A stretch of DNA of 64,000 bases. Origin: Tyto alba. Taxonomy: Eukaryota > Chordata > Aves > Strigiformes > Tytonidae. Positions 38,868 to 51,120 of the stretch are shown piece by piece. Under the pieces are notes generated by a model that was given only the letters and a program-made list of their open reading frames with translations, was not told where the DNA came from and did no database searches. The stretch covers positions 22,248,243-22,312,242 of the forward strand of contig NW_024881295.1 of assembly GCF_018691265.1 (NCBI RefSeq), written 5' to 3'. Position 1 is the stretch's first letter, and each line of letters starts with the position of its first letter. The position numbers were made by a program, and so were the translations under genes.

Positions 38868-39290
38868 AGACACTTAGGACCAGATTTCCGAGAGCGCATT
38901 GTGTCCCCTTTGCAGTTCAGGATCATTAGCACAGCTTTCAAAAGCAACTGGAAAGTTTGGAGCTCCCTTTCCCCCCCTTTTTGCTGCCTGTCTGTTACGC
39001 GCTCTTAGAATTTTGACTATTTGAGGTTGGTGGCACACGAGTCTTGTTACAAGTATAGGCAACTTAATAATTTGCCAGGAACATAAAAATGGTATGTGAA
39101 AGATCAAAATGCAGCTGTGTCCAATTTAATGTAGAAACGCAATCTGAACAAATTAGGTGTCCCAGATCGCCCTGCATTTGAAGGACAATTATGTCCTGTT
39201 TCTTAGGTCTTGCATGATGAAATGCACCCACTGAAGTCAGTCAGAATTTTGGCACTGAATTTTAATGAGGCCAAGATATAACCAGTAGCT
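38868..39290. repeat. Pieces of an ancient amniote interspersed repeat, family not determined
   Basis: GGGAGTTAGACACTTAGGAC and CAGATTTCCGAGAGCGC at the left resemble a widespread amniote repeat (GGGAGTTAGGCACCTAA... AAATCTGGGCC). AAGTCAGTCAGAATTTTGGC and then TGAATTTTAATGAGGCCAAG at the right resemble its AAGTCAATGGGAGTTTTG... TCAATGGGGCCAGG part. The middle is unclear. Confidence 0.35.
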
Positions 39291-40479
39291 GCCGGTTCTT
39301 TGTGCTAATAATGGGAGCTATAAGCAAAGTCCCTGTGCTGCATTAGGCCAGTGGGTATTCCTTAGGTTGCCACATTCCTAGGTGTTCCATTGTGTGCATC
39401 TTTTACTCCTCATTGATTTTATCACCGTTAAAAATGCTTTCAGGTTCTTTTCTTGGGGGTGGGGGGAAGGAAAAAAGAAAAACAAAGCATTTGGAACAAA
39501 CTGTAAAACAATGAAAAGCTCCACGAAAGTAATTCAGCTGAAGCTTGTCTTCCTCTCATCTGCAGCTAATGTGAACAAAGAATAAAGAAAAAGGCCAAAA
39601 AACAATGCGACAAGCAAAGTCAGCCTGTTATCATCCCTGTTATATCAGTAAATTAAACAGTGCTTCTGAATGCCTAAAGATAATCCCATGGGCAGATAGT
39701 AATTTTACAGCCAGGTTTAGATCTAATAATACGCTTGCATCTTATATGAGATCTGTGATGTCACTTTCTCTCATCCCATTGGTTAGTGCTGCCGATGTAA
39801 TTTTAATTATATATTATCTTTCTGTGGTCAGTCAAATAATTTCAGTCCTGGATATTCCACTCATTTGGCTCATGTACAAAAACATTTACTGGTCGTACTG
39901 TAGAAATGTTAATATACTACATTAATTCATGGATTCAAATTATTGTAAAATGCTTTTCCCACTATTTACAGAAGGGCAAATTCACCCCGCTCAGAAGAAA
40001 CAGCACAAATTTAACGCACCACTTAACACCTACTTTGAAGACTCCAGCAGGATTTAAGTGTTCAAATACCTTATCCTGATTATCTGCCCAGGTTTAAATT
40101 TTTCCCTGAGGCAAAATGTTTCCAGAAACAGGGCAGATAGACTCTTTGTTTACTTCAATAAATGATAGTTTGATAGATTTTCATTTAATAATCTGATATG
40201 CAAATCATTGTTCATGTAAGAGTTGTTTTTCTATCATGTTATAGCTCAGTTCTTAACCTACCAGTCTGTTTTAAATTTTGTTATCTAGATGAAGGAGTCT
40301 TTCACGGTGCTCAAAACCGGGGCTCCTTTTAAAACTGTGGGTTGAAACTAAGCCCCCTCGGCGGATCAAAGGCCAGGATTTCATTTGTAATCCATGGTAA
40401 TAACAACAATTGGAACGTAACAATTTAAGGATATCGCAAAACATTATTTCTGGAACATCACAACAGATCTGTGGGGAAA

Positions 40480-41130
40480 TCCAGTTTTCAAGAGCGGCGC
40501 CCTTGCGCAGGGCGGGTTGGAGAGCTCACCGAGGCCGCGGCACGTTCTTCTGGCGTCCCCTGGCTCTTCCAGTCGTGCCGTGATTGCGCAGCTCGGGGTC
40601 ACCGGCCCGCGCCGGGCAGGTGGCGACCTAACGAGGACCGGGGGTCTCCTGGGGGTCTCAAGCCGGTTCGAAAGGAGAGGGGGACAAGGCGGAGGGACGT
40701 GTCCCCAGGGCCGTATTCGCTGGCGGCTGGGCCGGCGGCTCAGTCCGTGGGGCTGGGGGCTGCCTGGGGGCGGGCGGTGGAAGCGCAGGGCAGGCAGAAG
40801 GGGCAGCGGTGCCGCCGTGGGCCGTCGAGCCACGAAGCAGCCGCACGGTGCTGCCGGGTCGGGTCCCGGTCTGGCCCCCCGGCAGCGGGCCCGGCCCTGG
40901 AACGTTCTGTGCTCTACTCCGCTACCTCTGGGTCGACAGACGTCGTCCTCCGGGCGGGCGGCAGCTGCCCGCGCAGGGTTCGCCCCCGCGTCCCACCCTC
41001 GCTGCCGGCCGAGCCTTCCCCTGGTCGCGGGCGGGCAGGGCCGGTGGCTCCGGTGCTGCCGGGCCGCCCGGGCAGGCCCCAGCCACCCCTGGCGAGCGGA
41101 GAGCCTTCCGTCTTGCCGTGGCAGCCTAAA
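40480..41130. promoter_or_regulatory. CpG island inside the 20 kb TBXAS1 intron
   Basis: About 650 bp is very GC-rich and dense in CpG, with GGGCGG boxes (for example GGGGGCGGGCGG near 40765), CCGCCC-like runs and no TATA box seen. Both edges drop sharply to AT-rich sequence. Long open frames of 227 and 215 codons run on the + strand and shorter ones on the - strand. Their Arg/Pro/Gly/Ala-rich translations differ from frame to frame and match nothing I know, so I do not call a protein. The likeliest reading is a promoter-type island for an alternative TBXAS1 transcript or a noncoding RNA. A recent GC-rich insertion or an enhancer are alternatives. Confidence 0.6.
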
Positions 41131-43859
41131 AAAGGTCAGGAAACTGCATGTTGAGGCAGTTTGAAGCCAAGGTATTTAAATGCATGCAAAGGGGAAAGAA
41201 ACGCCCTTTCACTGAGGACTAGCAATAGGAATGTTCTATAAGGAAGTGGTATCTTTTAATGTCTTTCTGGGAAATGATGGCCTGATTACGACTTTAATCT
41301 CTGGAACACTGATTCCCAGGGAAAAACGTACAGTGAGCTCCCCTAAATGCTTCACCTCAGGGGAAGAGGGACGTGTGTGTGTGTACCTGCATTCTGGAGG
41401 ATAAGGGACAATCTGAAAACCTAATTACTGTGGGACTCCGTTCTTTTCTCTTCCTTTCCCAGCAGTTCCCTGGAGTTCTTCCTTTTCGTGAACTAATGAA
41501 CTATTTTATTCAAGAGCTGCTTGAAATGAGTTGAGCAGAGGTAATCCTCCTGAAAAAGTCTGATCCTCTCCTTGTCAAGGGAAAACTATACAATTACTAA
41601 GAAAACTTAGTTAAAAATTTGCTAGATACTATGTACATTCCAGGAGCGATGTGTGTGTTTGAACTGTGGAAATGCAGTACAGATGTTAAAAAGTAAATAT
41701 TTTTCTAAGGAAACAGCAGATGGGAGGATTAGACACCTTCTAATGGTGTGCGGTTTTCTTGCCTTTGTAGAAAACCAAGCAAAACCTGTTTATATTTGAA
41801 AGGAAGTGGTGTCCATTTAAGGATACACACTGTATGACAGTATTAAATAATCTATTTTTATTGATTAATAAAGTCAGTAAAATGAAGGATCAGTCAGGTC
41901 TTTCTGTTGTTCCGAGTCTGTAGGAAGGATGCTACAATTCTGTTCTGCTGGGCTGTTCTCATGGTTTGATCATGTCATTATCCGCTCCCTTTGTCAGGAG
42001 GAAATGTGAAGTGGGCTTTCCAGAAAGGTAAACGCGTGTCTTAAAGATATAGAGGGAATTTGTGCTAAATACGAGGTTTGAACCCAAATCTCAAACCTGG
42101 ATCTCTGCTGTTTTAAGCAGAAGGATATCATTCCTCTAGAATGAACATTAAATCTGCTGTCTGTGCTTGTGCAACACACAGTGATTCTAAGAGGGAAAAA
42201 AAAAAGTGGCATTATGTTAACAGGCGTTTTAGTTATTCACTTTCTTTTAAAAATCAAGCCATTACTGCTTGCTTTTAAAATTGTGTTCCTTCATTCCCAC
42301 ATTTGAAGAAAAATCTTTTTTTTTTTTTTAATTTTTAAGAATTTTTTTAAAGATATAATGAACTTTATAACTTCAAAATTTCTTAAGTGGACATTTAAAC
42401 ATAGCAAGGCCTCAAAACCTCACCATTACTACTGCCTGCTGGGTTACAGATCACAGTGCTTTATGGATCCTAGGCGAGGAACAGGCAGATGGTACCACGT
42501 GTATGTTATCTGCCCCACTCCAGAAAACCCTGCAGCAACCGTGACAATTTAGTCTTGGCGCCTGGGACTCTTTCTCCAGTGCCCCTCTCTCTCCTTACTG
42601 CCTTTCAGTCTTCTTCAGCCACCGCTGTGTATCTTCAGTTCCTCTCCAGGGGGTGGCAGGAGCAGTGTCCCCATCTCGGCATTTCTCGTGTCCCACCTCA
42701 GCCACAGCCCGGGGCGCAGGGTGCCCCTCATGCTCATGAGCCGCCTCACCGGCTCCTCGAGCACCGCTCGCGCGCTTCGGGTTGCCAGAGCAGGCCTGTG
42801 CCGAAGGGCAGAAATGAAGTCGGAGCGCCAGGGTGTCCGCACCGACTGGGCCGGTGCGGGTTCTGGGCACCTGGAGATGCCAGGGGCGATCCTGCAGGCA
42901 GTGCTGGGGAAATGTGGGCATCCGTGCAGGAGAAGCTAACTTCGCTTTCCAAGGGATGTGTGGTGGAGCTGATTGAGGGGGCCTTCAGAGAAATGGTGAC
43001 TTCGCCCCTTTCTGGGCGGAACAGGGGAGGTTGAGATCCTCCGATAGCAGCATTGAGCCACCAGGACGCCTTCAGAGCTATGGGGAAGAAGGACTTAAGT
43101 ACTTCTGTCAGTGAGGTTTTATGCATTTTCCTCCTGTTTTCACCAGCCGGTGCAGGAAGTGAAGATGGCCATTTGGCTTTGCTGATCTACAGCATATGAG
43201 AAACATCACTTAATTGAGAAGGGTAGGATTTTTAGTGTTGAAAAAAAAAAGGCTTTTTCATCCAGAATAAAAATAAATAAACCCACATGCTCAGTTGTTG
43301 GTAATGTCAAGGGTTTTAGTGACTTTCAAAAACTGTGTTTATATGGTAAAATCAGTCACTTAAAATACTGTTTATCAAAAATCCAGGGCAAAAGATAGCT
43401 TAAGGACTCTTTTAAATAATGTTTACAGTAAAAATTCTCTGGAAAACTAGAGGAGAAAAGGATTGAAACACAGACCTGTCTTTTTTCAAAGAAACTGCCC
43501 CATCATTGAAAGGGAGATAAAAAGTCTTTTTTTTTTCTTTTTATTTTTTATTTTGGCCAGCTCTACTTACACCTATTTCTAGGTGCTGGTAGTTGTAGCT
43601 ATACCCTGTTTTTCCTGTTCTTGATACTGAAGGGGAAGGAGTGGTCACAGCTCTGTTTTATGTGTCCATAAAAATAAGAAGAGCAAGAGCTCCTTGTGCT
43701 TTGAAGGTGGGATCCAGCAAACACTGGTCTGTATCACTGAGCTTTGTGGTGGCTTGACCTGCACAGGTGAAAAACAGAAGTTGAGAAAGACAAAAAATAG
43801 GTGGTTGTTTCTTATACGGGCCTGGGTCTCTCGCTTCTCCTCTGCAACCTAGACCTGGT

Positions 43860-44530
43860 CCACCCCATCATGAATTTTTCGCTTTACCCTCCCGTATGAT
43901 GGCCAGGGGACCCTGTGCGTGTTATCCAGAGAGAAGTTCAAACATTGGAAATCCTGTTTATGCCTGTGGTAATTCCCTGTGGGCAGTAACGTCAGTGCTG
44001 GCTACTCGTCCCAGCCTGATCCTGTGCTGGTAATGAGTATTCGCAGCATGCATTTCAATGTCTGATTAAATCTTTCTGAAAGGCCATCTGTTTGAGGAGG
44101 ATGTGGCATAGGCTTTAATACTTTTTATACCTAGTACTCAATACTGCTGTTTCATGACCTTAGACATAAAGTTTGTCCCCTGGTTGGTTAGCATCTCTCC
44201 TGGTACTCTGATCAGAGAAAATAATTGCATCGAGGCTTTTGCAACCTGTTGGGTCACTGTGTGTCTTTGGGGAAATGTTCCTGGGTGTTGGGTCACAGAC
44301 GTTGCACACACCCAGTGAGACTTTGTGGTGTCCAGGGCTGAGAAAAAGGTATCTGTTTGCTTGCGAGGAAGTAAAGCATCTCCGGCTGCCTTTCTTTTAT
44401 ATCGCTCAGGGCAGACTCTGATGTAGTCATCTATCTGTAGATACATGCCAAATCAGTAAGTAATCCGGACTTTCTGCTGCCTGTTCTCACCTGTGCAAAA
44501 TACCCAGCCTAAGCAGTGTTACGTCTGTAT
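43860..44530 (-). pseudogene. Broken Ty3/gypsy-type integrase relic
   Basis: On the - strand a 102-codon open piece (44138-44446) contains DYIRVCPERYKRKA, like the end of the integrase HHCC zinc region. It also contains PGEMLTNQGTNFMSKVMK, like the core segment around the second catalytic Asp. That Asp is Asn here (TNQG in place of TDQG), so the enzyme would be dead. A stop ends the piece at 44138-44140. The frame then shifts, and HPPQTDGLSERFNQTLK follows at about 44050-44106, the conserved HPQTDG..ERFN block with the third catalytic acidic residue. More weakly similar sequence continues to about 43860. The zinc-region side extends to about 44530 with another stop. No LTRs, reverse transcriptase or gag were recognised. 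Intact avian Ty3/gypsy elements are rare, so this is probably an old relic. A domesticated integrase is unlikely given the stops and shift. Confidence 0.75.
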
Positions 44531-45015
44531 TTCAGGGTCATTTTTCTATAGGCTTGGAAGCACAGTTTCCCTTTGAGATTCCTTCCGCATAAACTAAATC
44601 TTCTTCAGTGTGTCTTTTCCCGCTTCCTGTCATTTGCTTTCCTTCATGGTATGGTCTCAGTATTCATCCCTTTGGCTGAAAGAAATAAATGTCACCCTGA
44701 AGCTGTATACTTTCCCTTTCTTTCGTAAGCTCTCTCTCTTTACAGTTCTTCATCTCTTCTGTACATTAGCCTTGTGGTCTGTTCCTTCCAAGTTTCTCAG
44801 AAGATCCTACTTTAGGTCACTGAGAACCTTTCTTTTTTCCTACTTAATCTGTGATCTGGTCTTCATCCAGGGTGTGGGGTTTTCAAATCAGAAAACAAAG
44901 GGAATCTTGCCATAAAATAAAATAAAATCATCTGGAGATTAATTTTCTGCATAACAGGGTGGTGGCCTTTAATGCCAGGGTGGGGGTATAAAAATCTCAT
45001 CTTCGTTTACATAGC

Positions 45016-45041
45016 TTTTTTTTTTTTTTTTTTTTTTTTTT
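45016..45041. repeat. 26-base T homopolymer
   Basis: An uninterrupted T run. Similar long runs in the window are at 8597-8625 (29 T), 10037-10063 (27 T), 25641-25663 (23 A) and 48787-48807 (21 A). No transposon body could be tied to them. Exact lengths are unreliable in any assembly. Confidence 0.9.
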
Positions 45042-46394
45042 AATTACTTACTCTTGATCTAAACCTGCAGGGGATCTGGTGACTGGGACTAGTAGTTTTA
45101 TGTATTTCTTCTACCTCACCATTCAGAGCAATAGCTTATTTGGGTAATTTCCCTCTACAAACCAACTTTCTTCTGACATATGTAACTAGAACATAGCATC
45201 TAAATTCTTCGTTTAGAAAAAAATCACAATTTTACCGACCTAATTGCAGTAACAGAGCTTTCCCTTTAACTGTCAGTTTTAACATTTTCAGTTTTGTCTT
45301 TTGTATTTCATCCTTTTTTTTTTTTTTTCTTTTATCTGTTATTGGTTCAACACCCTTCCTCCCTGAGTCGCTCCCAGAACTAGGGAGGGGAGATGCAGCA
45401 CTTGTGGTATTAGTGGAGGTGATCTTTGAATTTGTCTCTATTAGTCTCTCTGTGTCTCTGTTTGCCTGCAGTGACCTCTCTCAGCCCCACGCTCTGCCTT
45501 CTTTTTGCAATACAGCATGACCTTTTCCGAAGCAGTTATGAAAAAGCCATTCCATGATATTTCATTCTGGTTCAACCATCTTGTCCATCTGTTGGCATGT
45601 TTTGATCTCTGGAGGTTTTTCCCTTGATCTGTCTCAGCTGTTTGTATCTACTTTGCACTCCTTTGATATTTCTCCCTTTTCTCTTGTGTCTACTTACCTG
45701 AGCAGATCCATACTCCTCCTTACAGGAGACACCGACAGCCTGTCTTGCCAACGGGGGAACCGTTTATGTGGCCGGCGTACGGATGCTAAGTACATGAAGT
45801 TGCTTTTCTTTTGAACCTGACGGCAAGTCAGTCTCACCATCTCAGAGCACAGAGGTGACCAACTTTGTTTGCCGGGGCGATCCTCTTCTTGCCACCGTGC
45901 CAGGAGGTCCCTGGGGCTGCCTCTCTCCCTCCAGCCTGCTGCAGGCACCGGAGCTGGAGGCCTTCGCTAGACCCCGTCCGCTCACGAGCAGATCTGGGTT
46001 TTGAGGATAATTTAACAGTAGAGTTACTTATTATGGAAAACGACAGATTGTCACTGGAAACCTTGAGGAGAGGCTTTCTAAAATGTGCCCTCGATGTCAG
46101 CTGGCTGCGAGGCAGGCATCCCTGCGTGGCGTTCCTCCATCTGCCTTTTGCTAAAGAGCAGCCTCAGCGATTGCGGCGATTCCTCTCCCTCCCTGAAAAT
46201 CCACCTAGGAAATCCTGCATCTGTGGCAGTCAGTGGCTGCCTTGCCCTGGCTTCACAGCCTGTGACCATGCAGGGTTTTCTCCACTTTCTTCTTCACAGT
46301 GACTACCCTTCGTTTTTCCCTCCCGCTGGGATGAGCAAGCTATATCTAAGAGAGACAGAGACTAGAGGGGAGCCAAGCAGCTCTTTTCTCTCTT

Positions 46395-46720
46395 CAACAG
46401 AAATGTACACTTTTTAATAATGTAATCTCAATTAAAAACATACCAATTAAAATGGGCTTTTTAGTAGGTCTCTGGAGAGAGGGAGCCATAATTCACATTA
46501 AAATGTAAAGCTTCAGAAGCAGGGAGAGCTAGGTGCATTGCAAGTGCCCAAATATTCAGTGATTTTAATTACAATGGAAACTTGATAAATTGCTTTGTGC
46601 CACAATCCATTATTAACAGCTTAATGAATATCACTGCTGCCTGTTTTAAACTGCTCCACGGTGAAAATTGTTGTCAGTATTTCAGGTGCTAACTCTGATT
46701 TTTGGTGTGTTTGTAACTTG
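46395..46720. promoter_or_regulatory. AT-rich stretch with homeodomain-like cores, possible conserved noncoding element
   Basis: The stretch has many TAAT/ATTA cores, for example TCTCAATTAAAAACATACCA, CAATTAAAATGGG, TTTTAATTACAATGG and CATTATTAACAGC. It has no repeat signature and no open frame. The style is that of amniote conserved noncoding elements, but conservation cannot be judged from one genome. Confidence 0.25.
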
Positions 46721-49279
46721 ACCCCTTAAAAAGGGGAGGAGGGTGGAAGTCTGCAGGCTTGGCTTTGGGTCTGGGTAAGTTCTACTGGCGGCAGCATCCG
46801 GACAGGGGGGCAGAGGGAAAGATGGAGCTTTTGTGTTTCACCAGTCTTGGGACTGGCCAGGGATTAGATCTGCTCCTTGTGCAGTTTAAGAGCAGTACCA
46901 GAGCTGTTCTTCGGACGTGCAAGGGGCCCTGATGCCAGCCGAGGGGCCAGCAGAGCTCGGCGCTGCCTTTACCCGGGCTGCTTCTCTGCGCGATTCCCTT
47001 CAGGCTGGAGGACTGTGTGGGGAGCCTGCTCAGGGGTGGGGGAAGCAGCAGTGTGCCAGCCCACGATCAGGCATGCTGACGAGCTTATTTTGGAGTGAGC
47101 AAAGTGCAAGTTCGTTCGAATTTTCCAAGTTTTAGCTAACAAAGAGCTGACGTGAGGTATGGAATGAGGCAAGTCCTTTCGGAGCGCTGAAACGTAAACA
47201 GCAATTGTGCTCAGCTTTGAACAGGGACAAAACATTTATTTTTGTCTTGACAGTTATTATGACCATAATTGTGCTAATGTTAAGATGCTATATATTTATA
47301 TGTATATTTATAGCAAACTGGTACCTTTCTCCCCCTTTTCAAAACAGCTCAGTATTTCAAGGATAAAGGTTATTATTAAGAATGTTATTATTTTAGATGC
47401 TAACAGCAGGTATGGTGGGCTTATAGTTGCGCCCCATTGAAGTGTTAAGCCATAGGGATTTAAATAGCCGTGGCCTGGTTTCTATAAGATTTATTATTTA
47501 TTGTGGGTGTTTCTGTTTTCACTTTCCACTTGGTCGTGTGGTCTGACCTGAGGGTCACAGTCCCCAAAGTGGGGTTACTGCCAGGTGTTTGACAAGATCT
47601 GCGTGAGATGCAAGGTAGATCTTGGGACAGAAATGGCTGGGAACTGTTCTTCTGATTCAGAGAAGTCACAAGCACTTACATGGGATAAACATGATTTTTT
47701 TGAATGTAATTAATGCCTCAGGTTTTGCTATTATTATTCCGATTATGTTTTCCTGGAAAACAAAATCATAGTAATATTCCCCATCACAGAAATGGCAGCA
47801 TTACTCATAATGATGTTAACTTGAACCCTGCCAATTACACAGAGCTCTCCTGGTTCATTATATCAATAATTACAGATAGCATTTTTTTTTTTTTCCTTGT
47901 GAAAAATGTTTCATTGACAGAGGAGTAATGATGCCTGTAAGTAGCTTAAGTATTGCTCATTCAGGGATATGCAAGATGTGGGAGATGTCCTCATATTTTG
48001 GGGGAGAAAGACAGCCGGTATTCTGGCGTGCTGTTAATATTCGTGTGTTTCTGAGGTTGTATTTTTTTTAGTTTGACTTTAGGAAGCATTGCTGACCACA
48101 GGGCTTGCCTGACTGTCATTTTTCATGCATCTCTGTACTGGCGGAGGACAAAGTAGCATGAAATATATAAAATGCCATCTAATTTTTCTTTTGTTCTTTA
48201 ATTCATGCACACATGCCTCTGTGTGTTTATCAGTGTGCACAAAATGCCTATATTTGCAAGACAATAGCTGTGTCAATATTAGAAAGTCGTATCGAAACTC
48301 TGTGAAGGGAGAGCAGGGGGAGAATCTTCCTGCTACCGAGGAGCCATCTATTGGATAAAGCCCATAACTGAACCGAGCATCCATGGAACTGCGGAGGATA
48401 ACACAATTTGTTACTGGTCACTGGGTAGCTGAAAACAATCCTGTCCTTCCCAATACACTTTTCACCCACTGCATTAGAAACATGTATCCCTTCATGCATA
48501 CAAGTGGGGAGTCAGACGTAGAGGTGATTTATGTACTATAGGTAAAAGCCAGTTTAATATAGCCGAAGATCCAGGATAAATCCTCATGTAGGATGCAGGT
48601 GTGATCATGAATGGATAAGCCAGCAGTGGGATTGTCCGCCAGCAGTGGAGAGCAATTGCTCAGAGAAGGGATAGAAAAGACAAGTCTTTTTTTTCCATAT
48701 TGTTAATAAAGAATATAAATAACATCGACTGTACTTTTTTTGTACATGTCATTTATATCAGTCACACAGCCATAATTAGTTTAGTTAAAAAAAAAAAAAA
48801 AAAAAAAGAGATATTTTTTTAGTTACCCAGAATTACTTAAGGCCATCGCAAACTCAAATAATGAGGTGTTCCTTCCCTCAAAATGCATGTAATTTATATA
48901 TAATGTGATGCAGAAAGAGAGGCTCTTGAACAAACCATGGGAAGAGATGGGGGAGGACAGGATGTGAACAGTAAATTCCCAGGATGACCCCAAAACCTTC
49001 TGATGGCTTTTTGGAGTCAGTGGTGGGGCTTTGGAAGCATGTTAAAGCGAGCACACGGGGCAGGAGGAACAAAGGATAAAGAAGCAATAATGAGATTCCT
49101 GTGCATTTTCTTGAAGTCAGGCAACTGCTAAAACCAGAACAGATTATTAATCAGGAGTTAAATTTAAGCAAATACAGTTATAATCTGTGGCAGAGAGAAA
49201 AGGAACAGGGGGCTCCCTGCAACAGCAGCCTTCCGTCAGCAGTTGGAGTTAGCGGAGGGTCAGGCTTCTGAGCGTAAGA

Positions 49280-49600
49280 CCCTTAGCCTAAACCTCTCCC
49301 CTCCTGCGCCCTCCCTCCCTCCTGAGGGAGGTGGAGGGGGGCGTGTGGGAGGGCTTGCTGGGAGGCCAGGCAAGCTTTGGGAGAGCGTGAGCAGCCGGGG
49401 GATCGGCTCGCTGCTGCCGGGGGAGCCGGCGCCTGTTCCGCGCGCTGGCGCGCTCGGGGGGCCCAGCCCAAGCTGTTGTTCTTCCCCCGTGCCCGGTTAT
49501 TTCTTCTCTTGCTCTGTTTGCCCACTGCGTATTCCCATCACCTCGCTCCCCCCCGTCCCAGCACCGACACACGTGCGGGGCAGGAGGAGCTCAGCTACCG
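49280..49600. promoter_or_regulatory. GC- and CpG-rich patch in the long intron
   Basis: The patch carries GCGCCCTCCCTCCCTCC, a CCGGGGGAGCCGGCGCC part and GCGCGCTGGCGCGCTCG. A near-perfect palindrome, GCGCGCTGGCGCGC, lies near 49440-49453. Open frames of 80-143 codons cross it on both strands without family resemblance. It could be a small CpG island or a regulatory element. Confidence 0.4.
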
Positions 49601-50929
49601 CACACACAGTTCCAATATTTATTGTTCCTACTCGGATAATGCCAGGAGTCATTACCGGAGTGTTCTTATTCTAAATGCTTTGCAAATACAGAATAAGGAG
49701 GTTGCAGCCTGCTGTTACTTGCTACCAGTGTCTCTTGCTCTCCATGTTGCCGGGACTGGGCAAGCTGGCTGAGGCTCCCCAGCCTTTGCGTTTTGGGCTT
49801 CCCGAGCCTTCCCCGCGTGTGCACGCGACGGAGGGTGCGGTGGTTATGCTGGGTGCTGTGCTCGGGGCTGAGGCTGCCAGCCCCGCACGGCAGAGGTGCC
49901 AACCGGCTGCCACGGAGTGCACGACGCTTGTTTGCCACAAGTCTGAATTTCATGGAGAGACGTAGTGCTTCTCTGAGACACCCAGCTCGTTCTGCTCAGC
50001 CTGGTATTGGAGGGAGAGTCCCCAGAGTGAGAGACAACTGCCAGAGCGTTAGGGGTGTAAATGGGCCCGGCCGCAGGCAATCCCTTGGTTTGACGCTGAA
50101 GAACTACTGGAAGGGTTTCCAGCTCTCTGGGCAAGCCATAGGTTTCTCTGTGGGCCCACATAATTAATGAAACACTCGAATAGGTCTGTGCCTTATTTTC
50201 TCTCTCCCGTAGCTGTAGTATCTCTTCATCCTACCTGTCACTGCAGCCAAGTTAGGCCTCCGGCTAGGATCTTAGCAGCTCACAGTCAACAGGTCCAAAC
50301 ACTTCAGAGTGCAAAAAGCCTCCGTCTACAAGAGCCTTGAAGAGCTATGTTAAGCTTGTCTCAACTTGAAACAGTTCTTTGCTCTCTCTCCGTTCACTAA
50401 CAATTATATCTGAAATCCAAATTTCTTTTAATCCCTGGACTGTGTGGGAACATCTCGAGAAGGAGGCTGTTGTCTTTCAAGACGTGAGCCCTCTAGTGCA
50501 ACTTGCAGCAATTTAAGTTGAAGGGAGATGGGTCCCTAATAAGATCTTGGGTTTAGGAATTTCCCCCAGCTTTATTTTCAGGTTGAATTAGGCTTGCTCA
50601 TGCCTCTGTAGATTACTAACGCTTTTACTTTAACTTTGCATTTTGAAGGTCAGAAAAGTGCAAAATTTTTGAGGAAGAAACCAGCAATACCTGACCACTC
50701 TTCTCCCTCACCTCATGAATGGAGGCACTACCACATGAAAATAGCTTTGTGTTTTTCAGCAGTATGATTTTTCTGTTATCAGCACGCTTTGTCAAAGACC
50801 TGCTGAAGTAATATATACATATATAGGGAGAGACATATTCAAGCACGGGTTGTGGAGCCTCAGGTGTTGTGGGTGTTGCTGGGCGAAATCTAATGATCTG
50901 CGATATCTGCAGTAACTCACTGGAGGAGG

Positions 50930-51120
50930 GGAAGCCTCTCCAGTGACGAAGGTGGTTCAGTGCTGGGGGGGACGGCCTGGGGAGGCCGTGGGAAGCTGGA
51001 GTTTGGGTGGGTTTTTAAAAACAGGTCAGACAAATAGCTGTCAGTGTTGGTTTGGCTGACGCTGCCTTGTGGCAAGGGGATGGAGTAGATAACTTGCTGA
51101 GTTCCTTCCAGGCCTCATTC
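50930..51120 (+). repeat. Degraded CR1 LINE 3' region
   Basis: GGGTTTTTAAAAACAGGTCA, GACAAATAGCTGTCAGTGTT, GGTTTGGCTGACGCTGCCTT and TGGAGTAGATAACTTGCTGA, then GTTCCTTCCAGGCCTC, follow the CR1 3' order: TTCAAGAACAGACTGGACA, TGTCAGGGATGGTTTAGG, TGCCTTGAGGCAGGG, TGGACTAGATGACCTC and GGTCCCTTCCAGCCC. Confidence 0.7.

Noticed and set aside
40471..41164. Open frames of 215-227 codons as protein genes
   Set aside because: Overlapping frames on both strands, Arg/Pro/Gly-rich and without family resemblance, in a GC-rich patch where stops are rare.
42560..43060. 181-codon open frame as a gene
   Set aside because: Overlapping frames on both strands and no recognisable family.
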